Source: Streptomyces sennicomposti (GTDB taxonomy: Bacteria > Actinomycetota > Actinomycetes > Streptomycetales > Streptomycetaceae). From it: DNA of 64,000 bases. The stretch spans positions 124,001 through 188,000 of the forward strand of contig NZ_JAIOAB010000002.1 of the NCBI RefSeq assembly GCF_019890635.1. Direction: 5' to 3'. Of the stretch, positions 14,447 to 23,520 are shown one piece after another. The position numbers were made by a program, and so were the translations under genes. Numbering within the stretch: the first letter of the stretch is position 1; each line of letters begins with the position of its first letter. Under the pieces are notes generated by a model. It worked only from the letters and a program-made list of their open reading frames with translations, was not told where the DNA came from and searched no databases.

Positions 14447-17044
14447 GTGGCCGTCTCCATCGCCGGCCGCACCGCGTGGTCCGACGACACCTGGTCGTAC
14501 CTGAACGATCCGCGGATGCCGGCGATGGAACACGGCTGGAAACTGCACGTCTCGGCGCGTCCCGGCGACCTCGACACCGTGACCGGGCTCGTCCTGCCGG
14601 TGCTCTCCCGGTACGTGTGCCACGCGAAGGTCGCCCGCGACCCGGAGACGCTGCGCCGCCTCAACTCCGGGACGGTGAGCGCCGGGGCCGTCGGCAAGGC
14701 GATCACCGTCTACCCGCTGCCCGGGACCCTCGTCGAGGTCGCCCGGGACCTGGCCGCCGTACTGCGCGACCGGGAAGGCCCGCGGGTCGTCAGCGACCGG
14801 CGGGTCGACCCGCGGGCCCCGGTCTACTACCGTTACGGCCCCTTCACGGGCGACTACCGGACCGGCCGGAGCGGGCGGCTCGAATCCGTCATGACCGGGC
14901 CGGACGGCCGCGTCTTCGACGGCCTGGCCGTCGGCCGCTACCGGTGCCCGCCCTGGGCCGAGGACCCCTTCGCGACCGCCGCCGGACCCGGCGCCGCACC
15001 GTCCGCACCCGGCCTGGGCGGCGGACGCTACACCGTCACCGCCGGCATCGCGCGCGCCGCCCACGGCAACGTCTACCGCGCCCTCGACACCACCCTCGGC
15101 CGGCCGGTGGTGGTCAAACAGGCGCGGGCCTTCGTGGGCGAGGACGAGTCCGGCACCGACGCCCGCCACCGGCTGCGCAACGAGCACACGGTCCTCACCG
15201 CGCTCGACGGCGTCCCGGGCGTACCCCGCGCACTGGACTACTTCGCCCACCGGTCGGACGAATACCTGGTGATGAGCGGCTGCGGCGACCGCAACCTCCG
15301 CAGGGAGATCCTGCGGAACGGCCCCTACCAGGACGACGGCGCCCGGCCGCGGCGCGCCCTGTCCGTCCTCGCCGTGCGGCTCCTGCGCGTCCTGGACGCG
15401 ATCCACGGCCGGAACGTGGTCGTCCGCGACCTCAAGCCCGACAACGTCGTGCTCGACGCCTCAGGCCCCGGCCACTGCCACGTGATCGACTTCGGGATCA
15501 GCGAGTGCGCGGGCGCCGGACCGGGAGGGGCGACCCCCGGATACAGCGAACCGGTGCTGCGCGCGGCCGGACCGGCCGCCCCCGCCGACGACCACTACGC
15601 CCTCGGCGCCACCCTCTTCTTCGCCGCCACCGGCATGGACCCGGTGATCGTCGACACCGACCACGAGGTCAACCGGGACCGGACCCTGGCCTGCCTGTCC
15701 TGGGCCCTGCCCGGGCGCGCCCACCGGGAGATCCGGTCGACGATCACCGGCCTCCTCAGCTTCGAGGCGGCCGTACGGACCGCCGCCGCCGACCGGCTGC
15801 GCACCGGCACGGCCGGAGCCGCGCGCCGGCCCGCGCGGCGGACCACGCACCCCCGCGTCGACCGCGATCTGCTGGACGAGATCATCGAGCACACGACCGA
15901 CTTCTGCGCCGGGGAGGCGGAGGCGATCGTGGACCCGGTGCGGGCCGCGCAGCTGAACGTCCCCACCTCGGTCGACGTCTACGGCGGCAGTTCGGGACTC
16001 GGACTGGAACTCCTCCACCATGCGCACCGGCCCCGGGTGCGTGCGGCCGTCACCGCCCTGGCGCACTGGACGGCGGAGCAGTCCAGGAACCTGCCGCCCG
16101 GCCTCTACACGGGGCGCACCGGAGTCCAACTCTTCCTCGCGGAGGCGGAGGCGGGATCGGAGGAGGGGCCGGGGGAGGCCCCGGGGGCGGACGCGGACGG
16201 TCGGTCCGCGCACCCCGCCCTGCCGGACCGCGGACCGGACGGGGGACCGCCGGAGGCGGACCTGATCGCGGGCGTCGCCGGAATCGGGCTCGGCCGGGTG
16301 CTTCTCGCCCGGCACGCCCTGCGGTCCGGTCACCGGCAGGCCGCGGACCGGCACCTCGCCGTCGCCGCCGACTGCGACCGCATGCTGGCCTCGGGCGCCG
16401 CCCGGCTGACCCCGGCCGGCTCCGACACGGCCGGCAGCGCCGCCCTGCGCGAAGGTGTGGCGCACGGCGAGGCGGGCGTCGTCGGCTTTCTGCTCGAACA
16501 CAGCTTCCTGCTCGACCACGACGGCGCGACCGGGGCTGCGGAAGCGGCCGGTCGTGCCGAGAAGGCCGCCGCGCGTCTGGCCGCCGTGACACCGGACATC
16601 ATCGCGGCGGCCGCCGAGCCGGGGGCGACACGCCGCTACGGCTCGTGGTGCCGGGGCCTGGCCGGCATCGGGACGGTACTCGTCCGGGCCGCCGAACGCC
16701 TCGACGAGCCCCGGTACCTCCACCTCGCGCAGCGGGCCGCACGCGCCTGCGCGGCACTGGCGCCGCGGATGCCGCTGGTCACGCAGTGCTGCGGACTGGC
16801 CGGGGTCGGCGACCTGATGGTGGACGTGGCGGAGGCGTCCGCGTCCGAGGAGTTCCGGGACGCGGCCGAGACCGTCGCGCTGCTCATCCTGAGCCGCAGC
16901 GGCGGCACCTGGTCCCGGCCCGTCTTCCCGGACGCGGGTCTCGCCCGGTCGAGCGCGACCTGGGCGGGCGGCTCCGCGGGCGTGCTGGCCTTCTTCAGAC
17001 GACTGCGCGACCGGGGCGGCCCGCGGCTCGGCCTCGTCGCCTGA
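14447..17044 (+). CDS. Class IV lanthipeptide synthetase (LanL: lyase-kinase-cyclase)
   Basis: 865 aa from a GTG 2 bp after the precursor stop, with no separate ribosome site, so it is translationally coupled. The N-terminal phosphoSer/Thr lyase region includes VYYRYGPFTGDYR (about 125-137). The Ser/Thr-kinase domain starts near 195 (AAHGNVYRALD) and has the lysine in VVVKQA (about 221-226), the catalytic loop VVVRDLKPDN (about 324-333) and DFG (about 347). The LanC-like cyclase fills about 480-865. Its zinc-site motifs are GSWCRG (about 733) and TQCCGLAG (about 780). The usual CHG is CCG here, giving three Cys ligands. Class III enzymes lack these ligands, so class IV is supported. Confidence 0.92.
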   Translation: MAVSIAGRTAWSDDTWSYLNDPRMPAMEHGWKLHVSARPGDLDTVTGLVLPVLSRYVCHAKVARDPETLRRLNSGTVSAGAVGKAITVYPLPGTLVEVARDLAAVLRDREGPRVVSDRRVDPRAPVYYRYGPFTGDYRTGRSGRLESVMTGPDGRVFDGLAVGRYRCPPWAEDPFATAAGPGAAPSAPGLGGGRYTVTAGIARAAHGNVYRALDTTLGRPVVVKQARAFVGEDESGTDARHRLRNEHTVLTALDGVPGVPRALDYFAHRSDEYLVMSGCGDRNLRREILRNGPYQDDGARPRRALSVLAVRLLRVLDAIHGRNVVVRDLKPDNVVLDASGPGHCHVIDFGISECAGAGPGGATPGYSEPVLRAAGPAAPADDHYALGATLFFAATGMDPVIVDTDHEVNRDRTLACLSWALPGRAHREIRSTITGLLSFEAAVRTAAADRLRTGTAGAARRPARRTTHPRVDRDLLDEIIEHTTDFCAGEAEAIVDPVRAAQLNVPTSVDVYGGSSGLGLELLHHAHRPRVRAAVTALAHWTAEQSRNLPPGLYTGRTGVQLFLAEAEAGSEEGPGEAPGADADGRSAHPALPDRGPDGGPPEADLIAGVAGIGLGRVLLARHALRSGHRQAADRHLAVAADCDRMLASGAARLTPAGSDTAGSAALREGVAHGEAGVVGFLLEHSFLLDHDGATGAAEAAGRAEKAAARLAAVTPDIIAAAAEPGATRRYGSWCRGLAGIGTVLVRAAERLDEPRYLHLAQRAARACAALAPRMPLVTQCCGLAGVGDLMVDVAEASASEEFRDAAETVALLILSRSGGTWSRPVFPDAGLARSSATWAGGSAGVLAFFRRLRDRGGPRLGLVA

Positions 17045-17095
17045 ACCGTGTCACCGCCGGGCTGCCCATGCCTCACCTCGCCGGTCCTGCCCCGA

Positions 17096-17120
17096 CCTCA
17101 CGGCAGGAACAGCCGTGAGG
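17096..17120. terminator. Hairpin between convergent genes
   Basis: CCTCACGGC and GCCGTGAGG form a perfect 9-bp stem around a 7-nt loop. It lies between the stop of the lanthipeptide synthetase and the stop of the convergent beta-propeller gene, and could serve both. No U-run follows, as is common in actinomycetes. Confidence 0.65.
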
Positions 17121-17137
17121 CCGGCGGGCTCGTCGGG

Positions 17138-18556
17138 TCAGCCGCACTTGATGATCAGTGAGGTGACCACGGCGCAGGTGCGGGAGGCGGTGTCGTCGGC
17201 GGGGTCGGTGTCGGCGGGGGCGCTCGTGCCGCGCTTCGCCGTGACGGTGTAGGGCAGCCCCAGTGTGAGCGTGCCGACGGGGACGCTGAAGGTGCGCGTG
17301 GTGCTCGCGCCGGCCGCCAGCGCTCCGACGGCACAGGTGACGTGACCGCTGGTCGCGGCGCAGGAGTTGCCGGTGGCGGTCATCGGGGACGGCAGGGTGG
17401 CGGTGACCGTGGCGGACGTCAGGGCCGAAGGGCCGTTGTCGGTGAGGGTGAGGGTGTAGTCGATGCGGCCGCCGAGCAGCCCGGGAACCCCGGTGGCCGT
17501 CAGGGTCACGGCCAGATCGGCGGTGGGCGGGGCGAAGGCGATTCCGGCCGGGTGGCTGCCGACGGTGAAGGCGGAGTCGACGGTGCCGGTGGCGGTGTCG
17601 ATCACCGTCACCGTGTCGGCGTCGGTGTCGGTGACGTACGCCCGGGCGCCGGCCGCGTCGAAGGCGACGGCCTCCGGCCCGGGACCGGCCGGGACGGTCG
17701 CGGTGACGGCGCCGGTGGCGGTGCTGAGGGCCGAGACGGTGTGGCTGCCGTAATCGGCGACGTACACGAGCGTGCCGTCCGGCGAGAGGGCCACCCCGTG
17801 CGGGGCGACGCCGACGGGCACGAGCGAGGTGACCGTGCCGGTGGCGGTGCTGACGACCGCGACCGAGCCGCCGTTGACGAGGGCGACGTAGGCGCGGGCG
17901 CCGGTCGGGTCGAACGCCACTCCGTACGCATGGGCGGGCAGCGCTATGGAGGAGGTGACGGTGTCCGTCGCGGTGCTGATCACCCAGAGGGTGTTGGTGT
18001 CGCTGTCGTTGGTGACGTAGACCCGGGCGCCGGTCGGGTCGACGGCCACGCCGACGGGGCGCACGCCCACGTCGAGGGTGGCGGTGACGGAGCCGGTGGC
18101 GGTGTCGACCACCGAGACGGTGTTGTCGGCGAGATCGGTGACGTACAGCCGGCCGCCGTCCGGGGTGACGGCCAAGGCGTACGGGAGGCCGCCGACCGGG
18201 ACGGTGGCGGACACGGCCCCGGTGGCGGTGTCGATCACCGAGACGGTGCCGCCGGAGGTGTCGGTGACGTACGCTTCGGCGCCGTCCGGGCTGACGGCCA
18301 CGCCGTGGGGTGCGCCGCCCACCGAGACGGTGGACGTGACGGTGTTGCCGCTGCTGTCGACCACCGAGACGTCGCCCGCGCCGCTGTCGGCGACGTAGAG
18401 GAGGGGGCCTTGCGCCACCGCGGCGTCGGCGGTGCCGAGACCGGCCACGCCGGCGACTGCCAGCACCAGGCTCACCACCAGGGCGGCCAGACGGCGGCGT
18501 GCTCTGTCACGCGACGGGCGGTCAGGAGACGGTAAGGACACCGATGGTATGAACAT
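17138..18556 (-). CDS. Secreted YVTN beta-propeller protein with DUF11-like domain
   Basis: 472 aa from the ATG at 18556 (GGAAGGAACC upstream). The signal peptide has an Arg-rich start, then LAALVVSLVLAVAGVAGLG. Eight tandem repeats of about 42 residues follow, of the form VSPDGAEAYVTD..TVSVIDTATGAV, making a YVTN propeller (about 45-355). A DUF11-type Ig-like domain (ADLAVTLTATGVPG to RTFSVPVG, about 360-455) has Cys pairs, and the end is CAVVTSLIIKCG. It has no sortase signal. Such proteins are extracellular, with a likely binding or scaffold role. It converges with the lanthipeptide synthetase across a terminator, so co-function is not implied by transcription. Confidence 0.88.
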   Translation of the reverse strand: MFIPSVSLPSPDRPSRDRARRRLAALVVSLVLAVAGVAGLGTADAAVAQGPLLYVADSGAGDVSVVDSSGNTVTSTVSVGGAPHGVAVSPDGAEAYVTDTSGGTVSVIDTATGAVSATVPVGGLPYALAVTPDGGRLYVTDLADNTVSVVDTATGSVTATLDVGVRPVGVAVDPTGARVYVTNDSDTNTLWVISTATDTVTSSIALPAHAYGVAFDPTGARAYVALVNGGSVAVVSTATGTVTSLVPVGVAPHGVALSPDGTLVYVADYGSHTVSALSTATGAVTATVPAGPGPEAVAFDAAGARAYVTDTDADTVTVIDTATGTVDSAFTVGSHPAGIAFAPPTADLAVTLTATGVPGLLGGRIDYTLTLTDNGPSALTSATVTATLPSPMTATGNSCAATSGHVTCAVGALAAGASTTRTFSVPVGTLTLGLPYTVTAKRGTSAPADTDPADDTASRTCAVVTSLIIKCG

Positions 18557-18866
18557 GGAGGTTCCTTCCCCATGGTCCGCGCTACGACGGCGGGGACCGG
18601 CGGGCCCCGGAAACCGACGGCAGCGCACTCACACGGTCCCACCACCGGTGGGCCACTGACCATCACCTGGGGAGGGACGAGGCCGGCCGGACACCTGGGG
18701 GCCTGTGCTCCGCGCGCGGCCGTCAGCGGAGCCGGACCCACCCCGGTCCTCCTGCACGCCGTCGGCCCCGGCCACAGGTGCGTGCTCCCGCTCGCCGAAC
18801 GGCTCACCGACCGCCACCGGGCGGGCGCGGCCGCCACCGCAAGGTCACCGGAGGGCCACCGGTAGG
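18557..18866. other. Intergenic region, possible thioesterase scrap
   Basis: These 310 bp lie upstream of the beta-propeller gene. On the + strand about 18725-18825 reads GPTPVLLHAVGPGHR..VLPLAERL, which faintly resembles the start of an NRPS-type thioesterase. It is too short and lacks the active-site motif. I call nothing else. Confidence 0.25.
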
Positions 18867-19943
18867 TCACCGGGCGCGTTGCGCGGCCCACAGCGGCAGT
18901 TGCGCGAAGAAGTCGACGGCTTCCTCGCGCCACCGCCGCCGCCAGCCCGCCGCGACGGAAGCCGCCTCCTCGGCGCTACGGCGGATCTCGGCGCGCATCC
19001 GTGCGTCGACGCCGTGTCGAACGGCGATGTCACGGACCTGTTCGACGGTCTCCGCCCGGCAATTGGGGTCGGCGAGCGCTGACTCCACCAGCTCCCGCTC
19101 CCGGCCGGTCGTCGCCGCCAGGACCGCGCACACCGCGTAACTGCGGCGGCCCGCGCGGAGATCCGATCCGGCCGGTCTGCCGACCGCGTCGGCGTCGGCG
19201 AACAGGTCCAGGTAGTCGTCGCACATCTGCCCGCTGATCCCGACCAGCGTCGCGTACCGCGCGAGTTCCTTCTCATGGGCGGCCGGGTCCGCACCCGCCG
19301 CGAGCAGGCCGAGTTGCAAGGGGGCGAGCACCGAGTACCGGGCGCTCTTGTACTCGGACACCAGATCCAGCGTCGCACGGTCGGGCAGCGGGCCGAAGTC
19401 ACGTTCCAGGTCGAGGATCTGCCCGACGACCGTGTCCGCGCCCGCCGTCGCCTGCACGGCCGCCATCGCCTGCCGCAGATCACGGGGCACGGGGGCGGTC
19501 AGGAGAACCCGCACCGACAGGAACGCGGCCAGGTCCCCGGCGAGGACCGCCAGCCCTAGCGCCGTCTGCGGGCGGTCGGCGAATCGCTCGCGGTAGGCGT
19601 AGTACACCGAGGCGGCCCCCCGGCGTACCGGCGAGTCGTCGACGATGTCGTCGTGGATCAGTCCGTGCGTCTGCAGCAACTCGATACTGAGCGCGGCCTC
19701 CTCCAGCCCGGCCACGGCATCGGCGGTCACCAGCCGGGCCGCCTCGTACAGCAGCGCGACCCTCAGCCGCTTCCCGCCGCGCAACGACATGTCCCGCACC
19801 AGCTCCAGCGCCTCGGGCGCGAACGAACCGCGCGGGAGCCGCTGTCGGGCCATCGTGTCGAAGTAGTCCGCGAACCGGGCGTCGAAGCGCTCCCGGTAGC
19901 CGGCGAGCCGCTCATGGACACCGGCCCCGAACTCAGCGGTCAT
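18867..19943 (-). CDS. Polyprenyl (GGPP/FPP-type) diphosphate synthase
   Basis: 358 aa. It has GGKRLR (56-61), the first aspartate-rich motif DDIVD (98-102) followed by DSPVRRG, the KSARYS motif near 198, and the second aspartate-rich motif DDYLD (241-245). All magnesium/diphosphate-binding Asp residues are present, so an active chain-elongating trans-prenyltransferase is expected; product length cannot be read with certainty. No terpene cyclase, phytoene synthase or prenyltransferase lies in the window. It is read leftward, 310 bp from the beta-propeller gene. A role in an unlinked terpenoid pathway is possible. Confidence 0.9.
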   Translation of the reverse strand: MTAEFGAGVHERLAGYRERFDARFADYFDTMARQRLPRGSFAPEALELVRDMSLRGGKRLRVALLYEAARLVTADAVAGLEEAALSIELLQTHGLIHDDIVDDSPVRRGAASVYYAYRERFADRPQTALGLAVLAGDLAAFLSVRVLLTAPVPRDLRQAMAAVQATAGADTVVGQILDLERDFGPLPDRATLDLVSEYKSARYSVLAPLQLGLLAAGADPAAHEKELARYATLVGISGQMCDDYLDLFADADAVGRPAGSDLRAGRRSYAVCAVLAATTGRERELVESALADPNCRAETVEQVRDIAVRHGVDARMRAEIRRSAEEAASVAAGWRRRWREEAVDFFAQLPLWAAQRAR

Positions 19944-20337
19944 TGCTCTCTCTCCAGGTCCAGGACGATCAACAGAAGCGGGGCGGAGCCGACACGGCCC
20001 GACTCAAAACCAGTTCGAGCGCCCTCTCCCGCATCATGACCGACGCCTGGCAGGGGAGAGACACCAACCCGGCGCAGCGGCCGCATCACGGCAGGCGCGG
20101 TTCCCTCATCGACACGCGCGAAAAGGCAGTGCGCGGCCCCCTGGTCGCCGGCGAGCACGGCAACAAGTCCGCCCCCCCGGGGATGCTCCGCCACTTCTGT
20201 GTCCCCGACCCGGCTTCCGTCAGGTGCGTACGCCGGAGACCGGTCGGCGGGCAGTGGCAGGCGGACGCGGGAACCAACGGCAGAAGCCGGACTCCGTGCT
20301 CGTCCGGCACCGCCCGATGCCGCCACGCTTCGGGAGA
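19944..20337. other. Intergenic region
   Basis: These 394 bp lie between the polyprenyl synthase start and the DinB-like stop. A leftward open frame crosses it but runs antisense through the DinB-like gene and lacks independent support. I see no RNA or repeat. Confidence 0.4.
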
Positions 20338-20916
20338 TCAGCGCCCTGCGGCCGATCTGGCGGCCTGCTCGATCTTCGCGCGGTAGGCGGCACGGGCTTC
20401 CTCGTCGATCCGCTGCTCGTGTTCGGCGCGCAGCCCGGTCCGGCCGTCGAGGCCCTCTCGGAGGATGTCGGCGTGCCCGGCATGCCGGACGGTCTCGGCG
20501 AGGACATGGACCATGATGGCGAACAGGTTCGTGTCGGACCAGGGCTCCGGCCACCACGGCACGTGGCCGGGGGCGTCGAGGGGAAGCTCGCTGATCGTCG
20601 CGTCGGAGTGTCCCCACGTGCGCCGGTAGGACGCGAAGATCTGATCGCGGGTCTCGCCCTCGGACGCCCACAGATCGCTGCCGTCGTGGTCCTGCCACCG
20701 GGGCAGCGGTTCCGGGGAAGGACGGCCGAAGACCTCGCCGAAGTACCTGGCCTCGACGGTGGCCACGTGTTTGACCAGGCCGAGGAGGTTGGTCCCGGTC
20801 GCCGTCAAAGGTCGGCGGGCGTCGTATTCGGACAGGCCGTCGAGTTTCCAGAGCAGCGCCTCGCGGTCCCGCCGCAGTCTCCCGTGCAGGTTGTCCTTCG
20901 CGAACTCATCGATCAT
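20338..20916 (-). CDS. DinB/DUF664 family protein
   Basis: 192 aa from the ATG at 20916. It is a four-helix DinB-like protein with metal-ligand histidines in VKHVATVEARYFG (about 48) and HVLAETVRHAGHADILRE (about 142-159). WKLDGLSEYDARRPLTATG near the N terminus is typical of DUF664 members. These proteins include thiol-dependent S-transferases that use mycothiol or bacillithiol, but most are uncharacterised. It stands alone. Confidence 0.85.
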   Translation of the reverse strand: MIDEFAKDNLHGRLRRDREALLWKLDGLSEYDARRPLTATGTNLLGLVKHVATVEARYFGEVFGRPSPEPLPRWQDHDGSDLWASEGETRDQIFASYRRTWGHSDATISELPLDAPGHVPWWPEPWSDTNLFAIMVHVLAETVRHAGHADILREGLDGRTGLRAEHEQRIDEEARAAYRAKIEQAARSAAGR

Positions 20917-21156
20917 GCGGCATGAGCCTGCCATGGGCTGCCCGTGGCCTCAAGATCCCGTACGCGGACCGCAACGACCGGCAGAGCCGGGGCCTGGCCA
21001 TGGCCACCGCCCTGAGCCGCTGCGAGAAGCTCGCGAGACGTGCCACGTGCCTGCCCCACACCCGGGCCCGGTGCCACCCGCCGAACCAACCGGTCCGACG
21101 GAGGCACCTGGTGCCGGACGCACGACGACGGCGCGAAGGCGAGGCCCAGTGGGCCG

Positions 21157-21447
21157 TCACCGATCCGGGTTGAGTTCCGTGTACACCGTCTGGACCAGCT
21201 CGTCGGCCTCGTGTGTGCCGGGGTCGTCGGGGACCTCGTAGTAGCCGCCCAGCGTGTTGATCACGCTCTTCTCGGAGGGGTCGAACTCGTGGGAGCCGTC
21301 TTCCCGTTCCTCGGCGGTCCGGGGGTCGGGCGCCCGCCACCACCACACCTTGTTCCGGATCTCCTCCTTCGACACAGGGCCCGTCAGGACGATGTCCCTG
21401 CCCTGGACCTTCCCCGTGATCCTGCCGGAGTTCGCATCGGCCGCCAT
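21157..21447 (-). CDS. Small hypothetical protein
   Basis: 96 aa with a strong ribosome site (GGAAGGGGAG) before the ATG at 21447. It is soluble and acidic, with the segments GRDIVLTGPVSKEEIRNKVWW and KSVINTLGGYYEVPDDPGT. There is no signal peptide or known motif, and I do not recognise it. Codon bias and ribosome site support a real gene. It stands alone between the DinB-like protein and a secreted protein. Confidence 0.6.
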   Translation of the reverse strand: MAADANSGRITGKVQGRDIVLTGPVSKEEIRNKVWWWRAPDPRTAEEREDGSHEFDPSEKSVINTLGGYYEVPDDPGTHEADELVQTVYTELNPDR

Positions 21448-21621
21448 GCGTCATCTCCCCTTCCGAAGCGCGGAGTCGTCAGCGACATCCGCCTGTCCGA
21501 CACGGCAGCGGATACCCGGCCGGGGTAACCCCTATGCTCCGGACCGGCACACCCCCCCGGGTACAGCCACCCTGCCCGGCCACCCTGCCCGGCCACCCGG
21601 CCAGGCCACGGGCGGCTGGGG

Positions 21622-22041
21622 TCAGCGGACGGTGACGCCGAAGACCGGTGAGGCCGTCGCGCCGTTGACGATGCGCAGGTCGTTCTTGCCCTTGAGGCCG
21701 AGCTTGACCCCCAGCGAGTACGAGCCGCTGCGGGACACGGGGGCGGACGCGGGCAGGGAGACCCACTTGCCGTGCTGCTTCTGCTGGAGGGTCACGTTGC
21801 CGCCGGCCTTGATGCCGGTGGTCTTGCCGGTGACCCGGAACAGCTGCCAGGCCCGGACCGAGGACGTCGACGGCGTTGCGGTGATGGAGGCCTTGGCGGC
21901 CTGGTCCGTCTGCACCGCGGCCACGGGCGACGGGGTGTGCGTGGTCGCGGTGGCGGCCGTCGCCGTGCCCGCGAGGGCGAGGGAGGCGGCCCCCAGCGTG
22001 CCGACGACTGCCGTGCGCAGAGAGCGACGCTTCGAGATCAT
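21622..22041 (-). CDS. Small secreted protein, Ig-like
   Basis: About 139 aa from the ATG at 22041 (a GTG one codon earlier is possible; AAAGGGAC lies upstream). The signal peptide is SKRRSLRTAVVGTLGAASLALAG followed by an A-T-A cleavage region. The mature part (ASITATPSTSSVRAWQLFRV to GVTVR) has alternating beta-strand character with TGKTTGIKAGGNVTLQQK and GSYSLGVKL, like an Ig/bacterial surface domain. Function is unknown. It is extracellular and has no anchor. Confidence 0.75.
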   Translation of the reverse strand: MISKRRSLRTAVVGTLGAASLALAGTATAATATTHTPSPVAAVQTDQAAKASITATPSTSSVRAWQLFRVTGKTTGIKAGGNVTLQQKQHGKWVSLPASAPVSRSGSYSLGVKLGLKGKNDLRIVNGATASPVFGVTVR

Positions 22042-22044
22042 CAC

Positions 22045-22562
22045 AGGTATGTCCCTTTCCGTATCGAGAATGCCTGCTCTTGCCGAAAGTGAGCTACATG
22101 CCGTTTGGCGTAGTCAGCTATAGGGATGGCACGGGAGGGACGTGCGTTCATCGACGTCATGTCCTTGGCCTGTAATAGCCGTTGAGGCGGCCGGGACCGC
22201 TCCGAGCATCCCGCCCCCCGGCACCCTCCGCGTCCCAGCGGGCGCTGCCCGGGGCGAGGAACTCGCAGCGATGGCCCCCTGGCCGTCCGTGCGCCGGCGG
22301 CAGTCCGGGGCGAAGCGGCGGCCGGCGGCCTCCTGAAGCACCGGAAGCCGACCGAACCGCTGGACCTCACCGAGCCGACGAGGCCCCGAGAACTAGCACT
22401 GCCGCGCCGCCTCCACGACGGGCCCGGGCGTGGCGGTACGGCCGTGTGCGGTACGGCCGGCGCCGCCCCGGACGGGCCGCGCACGGTCCCGGGCCGGGGC
22501 GCGCACGGTCCCGGGCCGGGGCGCGTCCGCCGTTGAGGCGTTGAGGCGTTGAGGCGTTCAGG
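22045..22562. other. Gene-free region with short repeats
   Basis: These 518 bp hold two direct 20-bp copies starting GCGCACGGTCCC (22479 and 22501) and three 8-bp GTTGAGGC units (22532-22555), just beyond the stop of the betaine-binding protein. No gene is supported. Confidence 0.5.
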
Positions 22563-23519
22563 TCAGGACAGCCAGCGCTTCCACACCTCCGGGTGGCCGT
22601 CCACCCACTTGCGCGCCGCGTCCTGCGGGCTCAGCTTCTGATCGGCGATCATCAGCGAGACCTCGTTCTGGTCCTCGGTGGTCCACCTGAACTTCTTCAG
22701 GAAGGCGGCCGCCTTGCCGCCGGACTTCGCGAAGCGCGCGTTGAGGAACTTCTTCAGCGGGGTGTGCGGGTAGGCGCAGGCCACCTTCGCCGGGTCCGCG
22801 TCGCAGCCCTCCTTGTACGGCGGCAGCTTCACCTCCGTCATGGGCACCTTCTCCGACAGCCACTGGGGCGTGTACCAGTACGTCAGGAAGGGCTTCTTCT
22901 CCTTGGCGAACTGCTTCATCTGGGTGATCTGCGCCGCCTCGGAACCGGCGAACACCACCTGGTAGTCCAGCTTCAGATTGGCCACCAGCGCCTTGTCGTT
23001 GGTGACGTAGGACGGGGAGCCGTCCATCAGCTGGCCCTTGCCGCCGCTCTCCGCGGTGCGGAACAGGGAGGCGTACTTGTCGAGGTTGCGCCAGTCGGTG
23101 ATGTCGGGGTGCTGCTCGGCCAGGTAGGTCGGCACGAACCAGCCGATGTGGCCGGTCACCCCGAGTTCGCCGGCGTCGGCGATGGTCTTCTTGTCCTCGA
23201 CGTACCGCTTCTCCTGGTCGGGGTGGCCCCAGTCCTCCAGGAGCGCGTCGACCCGGCCCTGGCTGAGCGCGTCCCAGGCCGGCACCTCGTCGACCTGCAC
23301 GGTGTCGACGCGGTAGCCGAGCTGGTGCTCCAGGATGTACTGCGCGACGGCCACGTTGGACTGCGCGCCCACCCAGGACTGCACGGACAGGGTGACGGTC
23401 TTCGAGCCCTGCGCGCCGGCGAACGGGCTGGCCTGCTTGGTCATGTCGGCGGCGCCGCAGCCGGTGGTCAGTCCCAGCGCGGCGACGGCCGCCACCAGGG
23501 CGGTGGTGCGGATACGCAT
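22563..23519 (-). CDS. Glycine betaine/choline-binding lipoprotein (OpuAC/ProX type)
   Basis: 318 aa. The lipoprotein signal ends LGLTTGCGAAD (lipid-modified Cys about 21). The mature domain has VQSWVGAQSNVAVAQYILEHQLGY, LLEDWGHPDQEKRYV, GHIGWFVPTYL and FLTYWYTPQWL; the tryptophans and tyrosines are of the type that form the aromatic cage for quaternary amines. It would deliver betaine or choline to the permease at 23521. It starts 1 bp after the permease stop and is the last gene of the five-gene choline/betaine operon. Confidence 0.92.
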   Translation of the reverse strand: MRIRTTALVAAVAALGLTTGCGAADMTKQASPFAGAQGSKTVTLSVQSWVGAQSNVAVAQYILEHQLGYRVDTVQVDEVPAWDALSQGRVDALLEDWGHPDQEKRYVEDKKTIADAGELGVTGHIGWFVPTYLAEQHPDITDWRNLDKYASLFRTAESGGKGQLMDGSPSYVTNDKALVANLKLDYQVVFAGSEAAQITQMKQFAKEKKPFLTYWYTPQWLSEKVPMTEVKLPPYKEGCDADPAKVACAYPHTPLKKFLNARFAKSGGKAAAFLKKFRWTTEDQNEVSLMIADQKLSPQDAARKWVDGHPEVWKRWLS

Positions 23520-23520
23520 G

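Noticed and set aside
14476-17118. 880-codon frame overlapping the lanthipeptide synthetase
   Set aside because: It is an Arg/Pro-rich shadow of the synthetase, whose domains and motifs lie in the other frame.
18719-18830. Thioesterase-like fragment on the + strand
   Set aside because: Only about 25 residues faintly resemble an NRPS thioesterase start, with no active-site motif; chance likeness is possible.
19940-20698. 252-codon leftward frame overlapping the DinB-like gene
   Set aside because: Most of it is another frame of the DinB-like gene; the tail reaching the prenyl synthase start lacks an independent start or known motif.
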